Shown piece by piece: positions 28,042 to 37,979 of a stretch of 64,000 nt of DNA (position 1 is the stretch's first letter; each line of letters starts with the position of its first letter). This DNA comes from Verrucomicrobiota bacterium (lineage in GTDB: Bacteria; Verrucomicrobiota; Verrucomicrobiia; Limisphaerales; UBA11320). Where the stretch lies: assembly GCA_016199985.1 (NCBI GenBank), contig JACQFQ010000034.1, positions 1-64,000 on the forward strand. Direction: 5' to 3'. A program made the translations under genes and the position numbers. A model generated the notes under the pieces. It did not search any database and had not been told where the DNA came from. It saw only the letters and a program-made list of their open reading frames with translations.

Positions 28042-29661
28042 ATGGTTCAAAGCATGAACGCATCGTCCCGAAAGTTCGAAGGCATCCTCGACCGACATTT
28101 CGAAACGCTTCTCGAACACCAACCCATTTTCGCGACCTACGCTGGATTGAAGTCCGGGGAAGGAGATCTCGGCGTTGTGAGCGAAGCGTTCGAAGCCGCC
28201 CAACAGAAACGACGCCTCGCGACGATTCGGGCGCTCGATGGCGTGAACCCCCGCGAGCTCTCCGGGGAGCAACACCTGGATCGCCTCGCTCTCCGCAGCC
28301 AGCTGCTCCGGGATTGCGAGGATCATCACCGGGGGCGTCGACAGATGGATCCATCGGCCCTGGACTCCCTGCTCAACCTCCTGCTTCACGAGCTCCAGCG
28401 GGGCGACGACGAGCCCTCGCGGGCGGCGGCGAACATCCGATCGCTCCTGCGGAAGGCGCCGGACTATCTCGACGCGTCGCTCGCGCTCATCCGGAAGCCC
28501 GAGCCGGTATGGCGTCGCATCCTCGACCGCACCTTCCAAGGCTCGCCCTCGCTGTTTGCGGCGGTGGCGGAATTCCTGAAGCGCCATCGCTCGCATGAGA
28601 GCGACGCGCGGCTGCTGACATCGGCGTCTCGAGCCGGCGCAAGGTATCACCGGGGCGTGATGAGGCGCCCGGCGGCGCCCGAGGGCTCGTTCGCAATAGG
28701 GGGAGCAAGCCTCGCCCGCCGCGTTCGCGACGAGCTCGGCCTCGACTACTCGCTGGGGGAAATCGAATCGCTCGCCGAGAGCGAAGCCGAGCGGCTGCGC
28801 CGCCAGCTCAAGTCGGCCTGCCGCCGCTTCGGCGCGAAGAAGAGCGCGGATGAAATCGTCGCGGAAGCGCGCGAGGCCTGGGATCCCGGCGAAGACCTGC
28901 TCGCGGTCTACCGCGCGGAGACGCGTCGCGTCGCCGGCGCGTTCCGCTCCTCGAAAGCGGTGACCTTCCCGGAGGGCGAAAGCCTCGAAGTGCGGATGGT
29001 GCCCGAGTTCATGCGGCATCTCTATCCCACCGCGGCTTACTCCTCGCCCGGGCCGTTCGCGCGGAAGCAGCGGGGGATTTTCTGGGTGAACGATCTCAGC
29101 CTGACCCAGGCGACCGAGGAGGCGAAGCGGCGGGAGCGTCAGCAGCACTTCGGGCTGAGCCTCACCTGCGCGCACGAGGCCTATCCCGGACACCATCTGC
29201 AGTTTATCCTGGCCAACCAGCATCCGCGTCGATGGCGTCGGCTGTTCGCGCATGCCGTGTTTTACGAAGGGTGGACGCTGTGGTGCGAGCAGATGATGGT
29301 GGATTTGCGGATCGATCGATCCTCCTGGCTTCCGATCCAGCAGCTCCATGACGCGCTCTGGCGCGCGCATCGGGTGGTGGTCGATCTGCGGCTGCAAACG
29401 GGCCGCTACACCTACGAGCAAGCGGCGCGACACCTGCGGCGCCACCTGGGCTTCACGCGCGCGCGAGCCGAGGCCGACGTCAACTGGTACACGGCCTCCC
29501 CCGGCGTTCCGATGAGCTATTGGCTGGGGCGATTGGAGAACGAGCGTCTCCAGCGACGCCTGATGACGGGCCGCGGCTGGAGCCTCCGACGATTCAACGA
29601 CTGGCTGCTCTCCTTCGGCACGCTGCCCCAGTCGTGGATTGAAAAACACGGGCTCGAATGA
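28042..29661 (+). CDS. DUF885-family putative zinc carboxypeptidase
   Basis: A 539-residue DUF885 protein. The metal motif is H378-E379 in CAHEAYPGHHLQ, followed by YEGWTLWCEQMM, whose Glu is the probable third ligand. Family members are predicted metallocarboxypeptidases related to M32-type folds; many are secreted, but no signal peptide is visible here, so this one looks cytosolic. Met5 (28054) is an alternative start. The rluE-like gene follows after 16 bp and is probably co-transcribed. Confidence 0.85.
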   Translation: MVQSMNASSRKFEGILDRHFETLLEHQPIFATYAGLKSGEGDLGVVSEAFEAAQQKRRLATIRALDGVNPRELSGEQHLDRLALRSQLLRDCEDHHRGRRQMDPSALDSLLNLLLHELQRGDDEPSRAAANIRSLLRKAPDYLDASLALIRKPEPVWRRILDRTFQGSPSLFAAVAEFLKRHRSHESDARLLTSASRAGARYHRGVMRRPAAPEGSFAIGGASLARRVRDELGLDYSLGEIESLAESEAERLRRQLKSACRRFGAKKSADEIVAEAREAWDPGEDLLAVYRAETRRVAGAFRSSKAVTFPEGESLEVRMVPEFMRHLYPTAAYSSPGPFARKQRGIFWVNDLSLTQATEEAKRRERQQHFGLSLTCAHEAYPGHHLQFILANQHPRRWRRLFAHAVFYEGWTLWCEQMMVDLRIDRSSWLPIQQLHDALWRAHRVVVDLRLQTGRYTYEQAARHLRRHLGFTRARAEADVNWYTASPGVPMSYWLGRLENERLQRRLMTGRGWSLRRFNDWLLSFGTLPQSWIEKHGLE

Positions 29662-29677
29662 GCGCGTTGCGGCGACC

Positions 29678-30253
29678 ATGTTGATCGCGTTCCACAAGCC
29701 CTACGGAGTGCTCTCCGCCTTCACGGAAGACGGCTCCAACAATCGCCCCCTATCCGGATTCGGTTTTCCGAAGCGCGTGTATCCGCTCGGACGCCTCGAC
29801 GCGGACTCCGAAGGTTTGCTTCTTCTCAGCGACGAGCCCGGACTCAACACGCGACTGCTCGATCCCCGGTTCGGCCACCGGCGCGTTTACTGGGCCCAGA
29901 TCGAACGCGTCCCCGAGGGGTCGTCGCTGGATCGACTGCGGCGCGGAGTGGATATCCAGGGCTATCGAACGCTTCCCTGCGACGCCTTCATCCTCGACCC
30001 CCAGCCTACGATTCCGGAACGCGAGCCACCCATCCGATTTCGGAAATCCGTGCCGACATGCTGGCTGAGCCTTCAACTGAGCGAGGGGAAAAACCGCCAA
30101 GCGCGAAAAATGACCGCGGCCATCGGGCACGCGACGCTTCGGTTGATACGGATGAAGATCGGCGCTTTTCCGTTGGTAGACTTGGCGCCAGGAGCGTGGA
30201 GAACGCTGTCGGACTCGGAGCGCAACCTGATCTTCGACCCCTCGTCGGACTAG
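29678..30253 (+). CDS. rluE: RsuA/RluE-family rRNA pseudouridine synthase
   Basis: From ATG at 29678 the protein has 191 residues. The catalytic aspartate is D41 in YPLGRLDADSEGLLLLS, with the family's KNRQARKMTAAIGH and LRLIRMKIG further on. It lacks the N-terminal S4 domain, as in RluE, which modifies one uridine in helix 35 of E. coli 23S rRNA. The exact target here is inferred from family only. An upstream in-frame Met (29639) lies inside DUF885 and is unlikely. Confidence 0.88.
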   Translation: MLIAFHKPYGVLSAFTEDGSNNRPLSGFGFPKRVYPLGRLDADSEGLLLLSDEPGLNTRLLDPRFGHRRVYWAQIERVPEGSSLDRLRRGVDIQGYRTLPCDAFILDPQPTIPEREPPIRFRKSVPTCWLSLQLSEGKNRQARKMTAAIGHATLRLIRMKIGAFPLVDLAPGAWRTLSDSERNLIFDPSSD

Positions 30254-30705
30254 CGCATTTCCTCAAGCGCCTTGAGGCAATACCATCTCACGGCGCCGCT
30301 CAAAGGAGGTTGGAGGGAATCCAAATCGACGTCGGAGCACCATCGGATGTCGTCGTGCTCCGACTCGGCGCGGCGGAGGGCGCCCGCGGTCGGACGCGCC
30401 CAGTAGATCATCCCGATGTGCTCGTGTGTTTCGTGGATCCGGTGGATGTCGAGGAAACGCGGGGCGATGAGCGCGCGGGTTCCGGGCTCGGTGGTGGGAG
30501 GACGCTCGCCGCTCAGCTCGATATCGTATCCGCTCTCCTCCTTCGCCTCGCGAAGCGCGGCCGTCTCGGGGTCCTCATCCAATTCGATGTGACCGCCCAA
30601 CGGGAGCCATTTCTTGAGCCGCTTGTGAAGCACGAGAAGGACTCGGCCCTGATCGATCAAGAAGATCGCGACGGTGAAATCGATCTTGTCGTGAATGTGA
30701 GCCAC
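30250..30705 (-). CDS. Nudix hydrolase
   Basis: A Nudix domain of about 150 residues, with the box GGHIELDEDPETAALREAKE continuing into ESGYDI. A longer open frame continues upstream into the desaturase gene, but the Nudix similarity begins around HIHDKIDFTVAIFLI. The GTG at 30705 is therefore the most sensible start, though not certain. Substrate (a nucleoside diphosphate derivative) is not predictable. It follows the desaturase by about 80 bp on the same strand and overlaps the rluE stop by four bases tail-to-tail. Confidence 0.85.
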   Translation of the reverse strand: MAHIHDKIDFTVAIFLIDQGRVLLVLHKRLKKWLPLGGHIELDEDPETAALREAKEESGYDIELSGERPPTTEPGTRALIAPRFLDIHRIHETHEHIGMIYWARPTAGALRRAESEHDDIRWCSDVDLDSLQPPLSGAVRWYCLKALEEMR

Positions 30706-30787
30706 GAGTCGGGTCGAGTCAGGACGCGTCAGGATGGGCTCGGGGCAAAAGGGTCCAACCCAGAGCCCTCGCTTTCCGCGGAGGCGG

Positions 30788-31948
30788 TCAAGCGAGCGCC
30801 GCCGAGGCGAGCTGGTGCTGTTGCTGCCAGTGCTCGATGGCGGAGCGCAACCGGGCCGTGGCCTGATCGAACTCAAGCTTGAGCGCGGCCACCTTGAGCC
30901 GCGACTCGGCGAGCTTCTGCTCCACGGCCTTGCCATACTCGGTCTTCTTCTGCTCCCAGGCCTGGGCGGCAAGGTGAAGCTGTTGCTGGGCCGCGTGCAG
31001 TCCCGCGCTGAGCTGCTCAGGCAGCGTCATCTGGTGATTATCGATCCTCTGCTGGAGCTGGCGCTGCTTCTCGGCGATCTCCGTGAGCAGGATGCGCTCC
31101 GAAGGAACGCGACGCAGCTGAGTCGCAAGCCCGAGCTTCGAAAGAATCCAGATCGACCACTTGGTGGGATCAAACTGCCAGGGCTTCACTCCGTTTCGAT
31201 AGTCGTGCTGAAACTCGTGATGATAGTTGTGATAGCCTTCGCCGAACGTGAACAGCGCCATCAGGGCGCTGTCCCGAGCGGTGCAGCGGCTCGAGTAGGG
31301 GCGTCGGCCGATGGTGTGGCACAGGGAGTTGATGAAGAAAGTCATGTGCTGCACAAACACCACGCGCGCGACTCCCGCAAGAAGGACCGCTCCGAGCGCC
31401 TCGCCCCACCCGCCCCAGGCCAGGCCGATCAGCGCCGGAAGCACGAAGCTGACAAACAGGGCGATCGAGACGTAGTGCTTGTCCTGCCACATCACCAGGC
31501 GATCGCGCTCAAGATCCGAGACGTTCGTGTAGGGGGGCTGCGGACGCAGCTTGATCATGATCCAACCGATGTGCGCATGCCAAAAACCTTCGTTGATGTT
31601 GTAGGGATCATCCTCGTGGTCCACGAACTTGTGATGCAGCCGATGATCGGCCGACCACACGAGCGCGGAGTTCTCGAAAGCCGCCGCTCCAAAGCACAGA
31701 GTGAAAAACCGAACGGGCCAGCTCGCCTTGAAGCTCAGGTGGGAAAAGAGGCGGTGGTAGCCCAGCGTGATGCTCAATCCCGTGGCGATGAAGAACCACA
31801 GGAACAGGATCGCCTGGAACGCGCTGAGACCATGCGTCCAAAGGTAGATGGGAACAACGGTCACGGTGAGGGCCAGCGTGAGCATCAGGAACGCGCTGTT
31901 CTTCCAGCTCACAGCATGCCAGGGAATCCGTGGAAAAAGCTTCTTCAT
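30788..31948 (-). CDS. Acyl-CoA delta-9-type fatty acid desaturase with C-terminal coiled coil
   Basis: The start at 31948 (MKKLFPRIPW) gives 386 residues; upstream codons lack family similarity. Three histidine boxes bind the di-iron site: H65/H70 in GYHRLFSH, H102/H105/H106 in DHRLHHKF, and H240/H243/H244 in EGYHNYHHEF. Four transmembrane segments surround them. The family introduces a double bond into acyl chains at the inner membrane. Residues about 285-380 are a Gln/Ala/Lys-rich coiled coil (EKQRQLQQRIDNHQ and on), not usual for this family. It could mediate dimerisation or docking of an electron donor. Confidence 0.9.
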   Translation of the reverse strand: MKKLFPRIPWHAVSWKNSAFLMLTLALTVTVVPIYLWTHGLSAFQAILFLWFFIATGLSITLGYHRLFSHLSFKASWPVRFFTLCFGAAAFENSALVWSADHRLHHKFVDHEDDPYNINEGFWHAHIGWIMIKLRPQPPYTNVSDLERDRLVMWQDKHYVSIALFVSFVLPALIGLAWGGWGEALGAVLLAGVARVVFVQHMTFFINSLCHTIGRRPYSSRCTARDSALMALFTFGEGYHNYHHEFQHDYRNGVKPWQFDPTKWSIWILSKLGLATQLRRVPSERILLTEIAEKQRQLQQRIDNHQMTLPEQLSAGLHAAQQQLHLAAQAWEQKKTEYGKAVEQKLAESRLKVAALKLEFDQATARLRSAIEHWQQQHQLASAALA

Positions 31949-32404
31949 CAATTTGTTCTTTTCTGCGGCGTTTCGTTTCGAATCGTGACGTCCGCCCCAA
32001 GGGCGTCCGCTGCGGGAGCAATTCCCGCGCCTCAAGGCTCGGGATCATAATGTCCTCCGCGCCAACGGGCGGAGAAGCTCGCAGAAACCTGCTGAATAAC
32101 AAGAGGTTTTTGCGCGCCCTCGCCCCAACCTACGGGCGGCTGTCCGCGGCACAAGTCCACAGCTCGTCGCGCGGCATTGATGGGTCGCGAGACCCTTCGA
32201 GGCAGGCGCTTACGTCCGGATTGCTTGGCGGTCCGGCGCCTGAAGCAACGTCGTTCGCAGAGGAGCTCCCTGAAACGGGAGGGACGAGGCCGGCAAAGCA
32301 AAACCGTCGCCGCGCGTGTGTAACGCGCAGGCGACGGTTGGTAAAACGCCGCGTCCACCGCCGCCCCGGTGGCAGTCGGGAAGGACAATAGAAGGCGACC
32401 GAGC
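31949..32404. other. Intergenic region between the cytochrome and desaturase genes
   Basis: About 456 bp on which both neighbours are minus-strand. It holds the cytochrome terminator (32302-32339) and presumably the desaturase promoter nearer 31949-32050, where no clear -10/-35 pair is seen. No gene is supported. Confidence 0.45.
32297..32339 (-). terminator. Rho-independent terminator of the cytochrome gene
   Basis: AACCGTCGCC (32302-32311) pairs with GGCGACGGTT (32330-32339), and GCGCGT/ACGCGC continue the stem inside. On the minus strand the stem is followed by TTTGCTTTGCC, a T-rich tail. It lies about 65 bases after the cytochrome stop codon. Confidence 0.75.
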
Positions 32405-32800
32405 CTACTCGGGCTTATGGGCGGAGTGGCAAGCCTTGCAGTTCAAGGCCTCCTTGTACTTGGCCGCTGCGCCTTCTTCGCCCTTCTCCAGAGCCTGGCA
32501 GGCGGCAAGAAGCTTCGCGGTCTTCTCCTTCCAACTGGCCTCGTCCCCGCGGGGAGGCTTCGCGGAAGCCAGGGTCTTGTAACCGGCCACTAGTTTCTTG
32601 AGCTCTTCGGCGCTCGCCTTGCCGTCAACGGCTCTCTTGCAAACCGGATCAACGCCCTTGGGCGCCTTGTGGTAGGCCTTCATGACCTCTTTGATGGCGT
32701 CCTTGCCGGCGTCGGCCGCGTGGGACTGCCAAGCCAGGCCGCCGCCGATCCAAATCGCCGCAACGAGGGTTCCTACCGCGATATACTGATTTCTCTTCAT
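32405..32800 (-). CDS. Exported cytochrome c'-like (class II) heme protein
   Basis: A 131-residue protein. A signal peptide covers residues 1-28 (IAVGTLVAAIWIGGG, cut after SHA). The rest is helix-rich and ends with the heme-attachment motif C121-K-A-C124-H125 seven residues from the C-terminus, the arrangement of class II cytochromes c (four-helix bundle). The protein is periplasmic and binds one covalent heme. Cytochrome c' proteins bind NO or act in electron transfer; which applies here is unknown. Two extra cysteines (54 and 101) could form a disulfide. Confidence 0.8.
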   Translation of the reverse strand: MKRNQYIAVGTLVAAIWIGGGLAWQSHAADAGKDAIKEVMKAYHKAPKGVDPVCKRAVDGKASAEELKKLVAGYKTLASAKPPRGDEASWKEKTAKLLAACQALEKGEEGAAAKYKEALNCKACHSAHKPE

Positions 32801-32922
32801 TGTATGATTTTGTTGAATCCTGCCGAGGCCAAGAAGGGCTCAGGCAGGGACAAGTTCAGGCTGTTCGGCCGGAATAGGTGCACAAACCGCGAAGGAACTG
32901 CAATCTGAAAAGACACACCGGC

Positions 32923-34083
32923 CTAGAGTTCGCGAGCGTAAAGATTCATCCATTCAACAGCGGCGCCGGTGTCCCGAAGACCCAGCGGGCCGCGAGGCTT
33001 GGCGTTCGCCGGAATCGTGACGCGGCGGATTTCCGTGTCGCCGCGCTTCACCACGATCTCCCCGCCGGCCGACAAAACGGAGTAACGCTGATGATTGCCC
33101 GCGACCACGTCGGTCAGCGGGATCTCCACGCCTCTCACCACGAGGATCGGCGGCGCCGCGGACGCGCCTTCCGACGCATTCTCCAAACGACAGTCCAACA
33201 CAAACTCCGCGTCCGCGTATTCCTTCTCCGACCAGAGCGTCGCGCCGGGATCCGCTTCGCCCGCGTTGAGGTGAATCCGTTCTCCACGCACGGCCCAGCG
33301 CCGCTCGACCGCCGACGACGTCTTCCATCCCCGCAAGTCCAGGCCCGTGAAAAGCGTCCGCAAGCCGCTGTCGAGGGGCGCGGTGTGGGTGGGCGGGGCG
33401 TCGGTGGAGGGCAGTTCCTTGATCCGTATGTTGCGAAACTCCACGGGCGCGCCCTCGGACTCCAAGCCCAGGTAGCCTTTGCGGTAATTGCAATCCTCGC
33501 CGCCGGAAACCTCCTTGCCGTTGACGCTCAACCGAAGGACGCCCTGATTGCAAACGACACGGTACTGATTCCATTCCGGGCTGCGCTTGCTGCGATCCTC
33601 AGAGGGAAAACTGCGCTCGCCGGCGTGGCGGCCGAAGGGCTTCATGTGGGCGCCGTGGATGGGAAAGACGTCCCCGTGGGTGGTGAACCATTCCGATTTT
33701 TTTCCGTTTTCCTTTTCGTACTGCTCGGCGTAACCGTGATCGAGAACCTGCACCTCAATCGCGCGGAGGAACGGCACCCCGGGCGCGGCGATGGGGGTTC
33801 CCCAAATGAAAACGCCGGAGTTCCCGCCCTTGCTCAGGTGCCGCCATTCCAGTTCGAGGATGAAGTTCTCATACTGGCGCGGGGTGCGGAGCGCGCCGGT
33901 CGGCTTCCCCGTGCAATGGATCACGCCCTCGCTCACGCTCCAGGTCTCAGGCGCGCAGTTCGCGTTGATCCAGCCCGTCAGGTCTGTGCCGTTGAACAGG
34001 GACACGAAGCCATCGCTCTCCGCCGCCCAGCCCGTGATCACACAGGCCATGACGAGCGAAGCCGTCAGGAAAAAGGTCTTCAT
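32923..34083 (-). CDS. Secreted tandem DUF1080 (3-keto-disaccharide hydrolase-like) protein
   Basis: The start at 34083 gives a signal peptide (MKTFFLTASLVMACVITGWA) on a 386-residue protein. The first DUF1080 domain (about 22-215) has SLFNGTDLTGWI, GGNSGVFIWGTP and YRVVCNQGVLRLSVNGKE. A second, more diverged copy begins near residue 235 with RTLFTGLDLRGWKT. DUF1080 is a concanavalin-like fold linked to hydrolysis of 3-keto-glycosides and is abundant in Verrucomicrobiota and Planctomycetota. A catalytic role of the second copy is doubtful. It is divergent from gapA. Confidence 0.88.
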   Translation of the reverse strand: MKTFFLTASLVMACVITGWAAESDGFVSLFNGTDLTGWINANCAPETWSVSEGVIHCTGKPTGALRTPRQYENFILELEWRHLSKGGNSGVFIWGTPIAAPGVPFLRAIEVQVLDHGYAEQYEKENGKKSEWFTTHGDVFPIHGAHMKPFGRHAGERSFPSEDRSKRSPEWNQYRVVCNQGVLRLSVNGKEVSGGEDCNYRKGYLGLESEGAPVEFRNIRIKELPSTDAPPTHTAPLDSGLRTLFTGLDLRGWKTSSAVERRWAVRGERIHLNAGEADPGATLWSEKEYADAEFVLDCRLENASEGASAAPPILVVRGVEIPLTDVVAGNHQRYSVLSAGGEIVVKRGDTEIRRVTIPANAKPRGPLGLRDTGAAVEWMNLYAREL

Positions 34084-34182
34084 GCGCCGAAGCTGAACAG
34101 AACCTCGCCCAAATGCACGCCCAACCGCGGCACACGGACAATAGCCCGCTCCCCATGACAAGGAACGCCCCCCTTTCCCTAA

Positions 34183-35436
<1,254 letters not shown>

Positions 35437-35460
35437 GCCTTCCGGAGCATCCTGCCTTTC

Positions 35461-35501
35461 AAGCGGCTGTTCGCCCCGCGCGAACAGCCGCTTTTCATTT
35501 T
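35461..35501 (+). terminator. Rho-independent terminator of gapA
   Basis: AAGCGGCTGTTCG (35461-35473) and CGAACAGCCGCTT (35481-35493) form a 13-bp perfect stem with a 7-nt loop, followed by TTCATTTTT. It begins 25 bases after the gapA stop. Confidence 0.9.
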
Positions 35502-35551
35502 TGACCGACAAACACTTTCTCCCCAGCGCCTCCCTCGGATAGGCTGCGCCC

Positions 35552-36193
35552 ATGTTCACGGGCATCGTTGAAGAGCGCGGACAGGTTCTTGAAATTCGGC
35601 GCAGGGACGCGTCGATCCAGTTGGACATCCAAGCCCGGACCGTCGCGCGGGGTCTGCGGCTTGGCGCAAGCCTCGCGGTGAACGGCTGCTGTCTCACCCT
35701 TGTGGCGCGTCGTCGCAACGCCCGGGGCGCGCGGCTTCGATTCGACCTGCTCCAGGAAACCTGGGACCGAACCAGCTTCCGCGCGCTGGAGCCCGGACGG
35801 AGCGTCAACCTGGAACGGGCGCTAGCCGTCAATGGCAGGCTGGATGGCCATTTCGTCACCGGCCATATCGATGGCGTGGGAAGAATCACGGGATCGGAAA
35901 CGCGCGACGGCGACCATGTGCTGACGATCGAGGCGCCCCCCGAGGTCGCGCCCTATTTGCTGTTCAAGGGGTCCATCGCGGTCGATGGCATCAGCCTGAC
36001 CGTGGCTCGTGTCGCGCGAAGCCGGTTCGACGTTTGCGTCATTCCCCACACCTGGGCGGTGACGAACCTCGCGGAGAAGCGCGCGGGGTCGTGGGTGAAT
36101 CTGGAGGCGGACATCCTGGGAAAATACGTGGAACGACTGCTGGGGAAATCCGCGCCAGCCATCCTGTCCCGGATCAAGCTTCGCGAAAGGTGA
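35552..36193 (+). CDS. ribE: Riboflavin synthase, alpha chain
   Basis: A 213-residue protein beginning [15 protein letters not shown], the diagnostic N-terminus. It has the two lumazine-binding beta-barrel repeats: first with [11 protein letters not shown], second with [13 protein letters not shown], joined by [14 protein letters not shown]. The enzyme dismutates two 6,7-dimethyl-8-ribityllumazine molecules to riboflavin. No FMN riboswitch is evident upstream; the 115-bp gap after gapA mostly holds the gapA terminator. Its 3' end overlaps infA by 20 bp tail-to-tail. Confidence 0.95.
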   Translation: MFTGIVEERGQVLEIRRRDASIQLDIQARTVARGLRLGASLAVNGCCLTLVARRRNARGARLRFDLLQETWDRTSFRALEPGRSVNLERALAVNGRLDGHFVTGHIDGVGRITGSETRDGDHVLTIEAPPEVAPYLLFKGSIAVDGISLTVARVARSRFDVCVIPHTWAVTNLAEKRAGSWVNLEADILGKYVERLLGKSAPAILSRIKLRER

Positions 36194-36392
36194 TGCGGGC
36201 CTTCCCGAGGTCGTACGGGGACATCTCGACGCGAACGCGGTCGCCGACGCTGATACGGATGAAATTCTTCCGCATCTTGCCGGAGATATGGGCAAGCACC
36301 TCATGCCCGTTGCGCAAAGCGACCCGAAACATCGTTCCGGGGAGCACCTGAGTGACGGTGCCTTGCACTTCGATCGGTTCTTCTTTCGGCAT
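36174..36392 (-). CDS. infA: Translation initiation factor IF-1
   Basis: A 72-residue S1/OB-fold protein typical of IF-1 ([49 protein letters not shown]). It binds the ribosomal A site during initiation. AGGCGG upstream serves as Shine-Dalgarno. It is separate from the ribosomal-protein operon where infA often resides, and its last 20 bases overlap the 3' end of ribE on the other strand. Confidence 0.95.
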   Translation of the reverse strand: MPKEEPIEVQGTVTQVLPGTMFRVALRNGHEVLAHISGKMRKNFIRISVGDRVRVEMSPYDLGKARITFREA

Positions 36393-36694
36393 TCGACTGG
36401 CCGCCTAACGCAAGACGCGCTCCGGCAGAACGGACTCGATCTGAGCCGAGCCCAACCGGAGCAAAAAAACACAACCCCTCGAGGGGGATTTGCTCAGGGC
36501 AACCGGGCGCGGACATTGCGTTGGCCGGGCGTTGCGGTCAAGCAGACAATTGCCGGGAAAAGACCTGCAACGGAGGGTTTTGGGTTTCATGCGACCGCCT
36601 CGATCCTTAGAGTGCCCGCTCGTGGAAACGACCGACGAAGGATCCTCCGAAACCCGGTGCGATCCGCGGCGGCGCCGCCGCGCCAACCCGACCC
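36393..36694. other. Divergent intergenic region between infA and psd
   Basis: About 300 bp that should hold promoters for both genes. It contains the palindrome CCCCTC/GAGGGG at 36475-36486. On the minus strand this is followed by TTGTGTTTTTTTGC, so it looks like a small terminator or attenuator upstream of infA. No gene is supported and no promoter pair is clear. Confidence 0.45.
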
Positions 36695-37612
36695 TTGAGC
36701 ACCGAGCCCGTCCATTACTTTGACCGATATCAGCGCAGACTGGAGCGCGAGCAGATCTACGGAGAACGATGGCTTCGCTGGGTCTATGGCAATCCGCTCG
36801 GACGACTCGTCCTGAACGCCCTCGTGAAGCGCGCCGCGTTCTCCCGATGGTATGGATGGCGCATGGATCGCCCGGCCAGCCGGAAAAAGATCCTGCCCTT
36901 CATCGACCGATACGGGCTCCGATCCGAGGAGTTCCTGGAGCCGGCCACTACCTATCGCACGTTCAACGAGTTCTTCTTCCGCCGACTCAAGGCCAAGGCC
37001 CGGCCGATCCACGCCGATCCGGACAGCATCGTCTTCCCCGCGGACGGAAGGCATCTCGGGTTCGATGATGTCTCGCGGATCGACGGGATCTTTGTGAAGG
37101 GCGAGCGCTTCGCCCTCGAGGAACTGCTCGGCGATCCCGCGCTCGCCGAGGGGTATCGAGAAGGCGCGCTGGTGATCTCCCGGCTCTGTCCCGTGGATTA
37201 CCATCGCTTCCATTTCCCGGTTTCTGGCCTTCCATCGGCCCCGACCTTGCTGGAAGGGCCGTTGCTATCCGTCAACCCGATCGCGCTGCGAAGGAACGTC
37301 CATATTCTCGCGCGCAACCGACGCTGGTTGACGCGCATTCAAACCCGGGAGTTCGGCCTGGTGTTGATGCTGGAGGTGGGGGCCACGAACGTGGGAAGCG
37401 CCATCAGCTGCTACACGCCGGACAAGCCTGTGGAGAAGGGCGACGAAAAGGGCTACTTCCGATTCGGTGGTTCTTTGACGATGTGCCTCTTCCCGCCGCG
37501 CAAGGTTCGGCTGGACGCCGATCTCATCGAACAATCGCGGGCGGGCGTCGAGCTCTACGCCAGAATGGGCGACCGGATGGGGGAGCGCGCGTCTACTTTG
37601 CGGCAGAGTTAG
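36695..37612 (+). CDS. psd: Phosphatidylserine decarboxylase proenzyme
   Basis: A 305-residue protein with a TTG start. Family features are YRTFNEFFFRRLK, VFPADGRHLGF, LCPVDYHRFHFPVSG, VLMLEVGATNVGSA and, near the C-terminus, FRFGGSLTMCLFP. S260 of the GGS motif is the self-cleavage site that becomes the pyruvoyl group. It converts phosphatidylserine to phosphatidylethanolamine at the membrane. GGSL in place of the common GGST or LGST is a mild variant. It is the last housekeeping gene before the giant surface-protein genes. Confidence 0.93.
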   Translation: MSTEPVHYFDRYQRRLEREQIYGERWLRWVYGNPLGRLVLNALVKRAAFSRWYGWRMDRPASRKKILPFIDRYGLRSEEFLEPATTYRTFNEFFFRRLKAKARPIHADPDSIVFPADGRHLGFDDVSRIDGIFVKGERFALEELLGDPALAEGYREGALVISRLCPVDYHRFHFPVSGLPSAPTLLEGPLLSVNPIALRRNVHILARNRRWLTRIQTREFGLVLMLEVGATNVGSAISCYTPDKPVEKGDEKGYFRFGGSLTMCLFPPRKVRLDADLIEQSRAGVELYARMGDRMGERASTLRQS

Positions 37613-37979
37613 TTGTCTAGCCCGATCTTCCCCGACTTCTTCGCGTCCTTTGCGTCCGTTGCGGTTCACTCTCCTTGTCCGGGGTGCGAAGAGGCCCGGA
37701 AGGTTGAACCGCAACGGACGCAGAGGCTCGCCCAGGAGGACTTTGGCGCGACAAAGACTGAAGCCGAGCGGTAACGAGCGACCTCGGGGCAAAAAGAGGA
37801 GCAAACCACCCACAACCTCGGGCGCACCGCTGTCCGACCCCCCCCAATCCTTTTGACTTTCCCGCATAGATCGCACACATTCCTCACGCTCAACAAAGCC
37901 TTTTTGCCGGCCCTGAATTGTCGTCGTCTCGACGTCCTTTCTGAAGCGCCCACGCGGACGGAGAAACCAGAACTGAGTG
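37613..37979. other. Intergenic region upstream of the giant protein gene
   Basis: It holds the inverted repeat at 37651-37722. TTGACT at 37853-37858 may be a -35 element for the giant gene, though the -10 position (CACATT at 37876-37881) is weak. No gene is supported. Confidence 0.4.
37651..37722. repeat. REP-like 18-bp inverted repeat
   Basis: TGCGTCCGTTGCGGTTCA (37651-37668) and its exact reverse complement at 37705-37722 are separated by 36 bases. Next to the left arm lies TTCGCGTCCTTTGCGTCCG, a phrase of the type found repeatedly in intergenic regions of many large genomes. It could fold as a hairpin downstream of psd, acting as a terminator or REP element. Confidence 0.7.
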
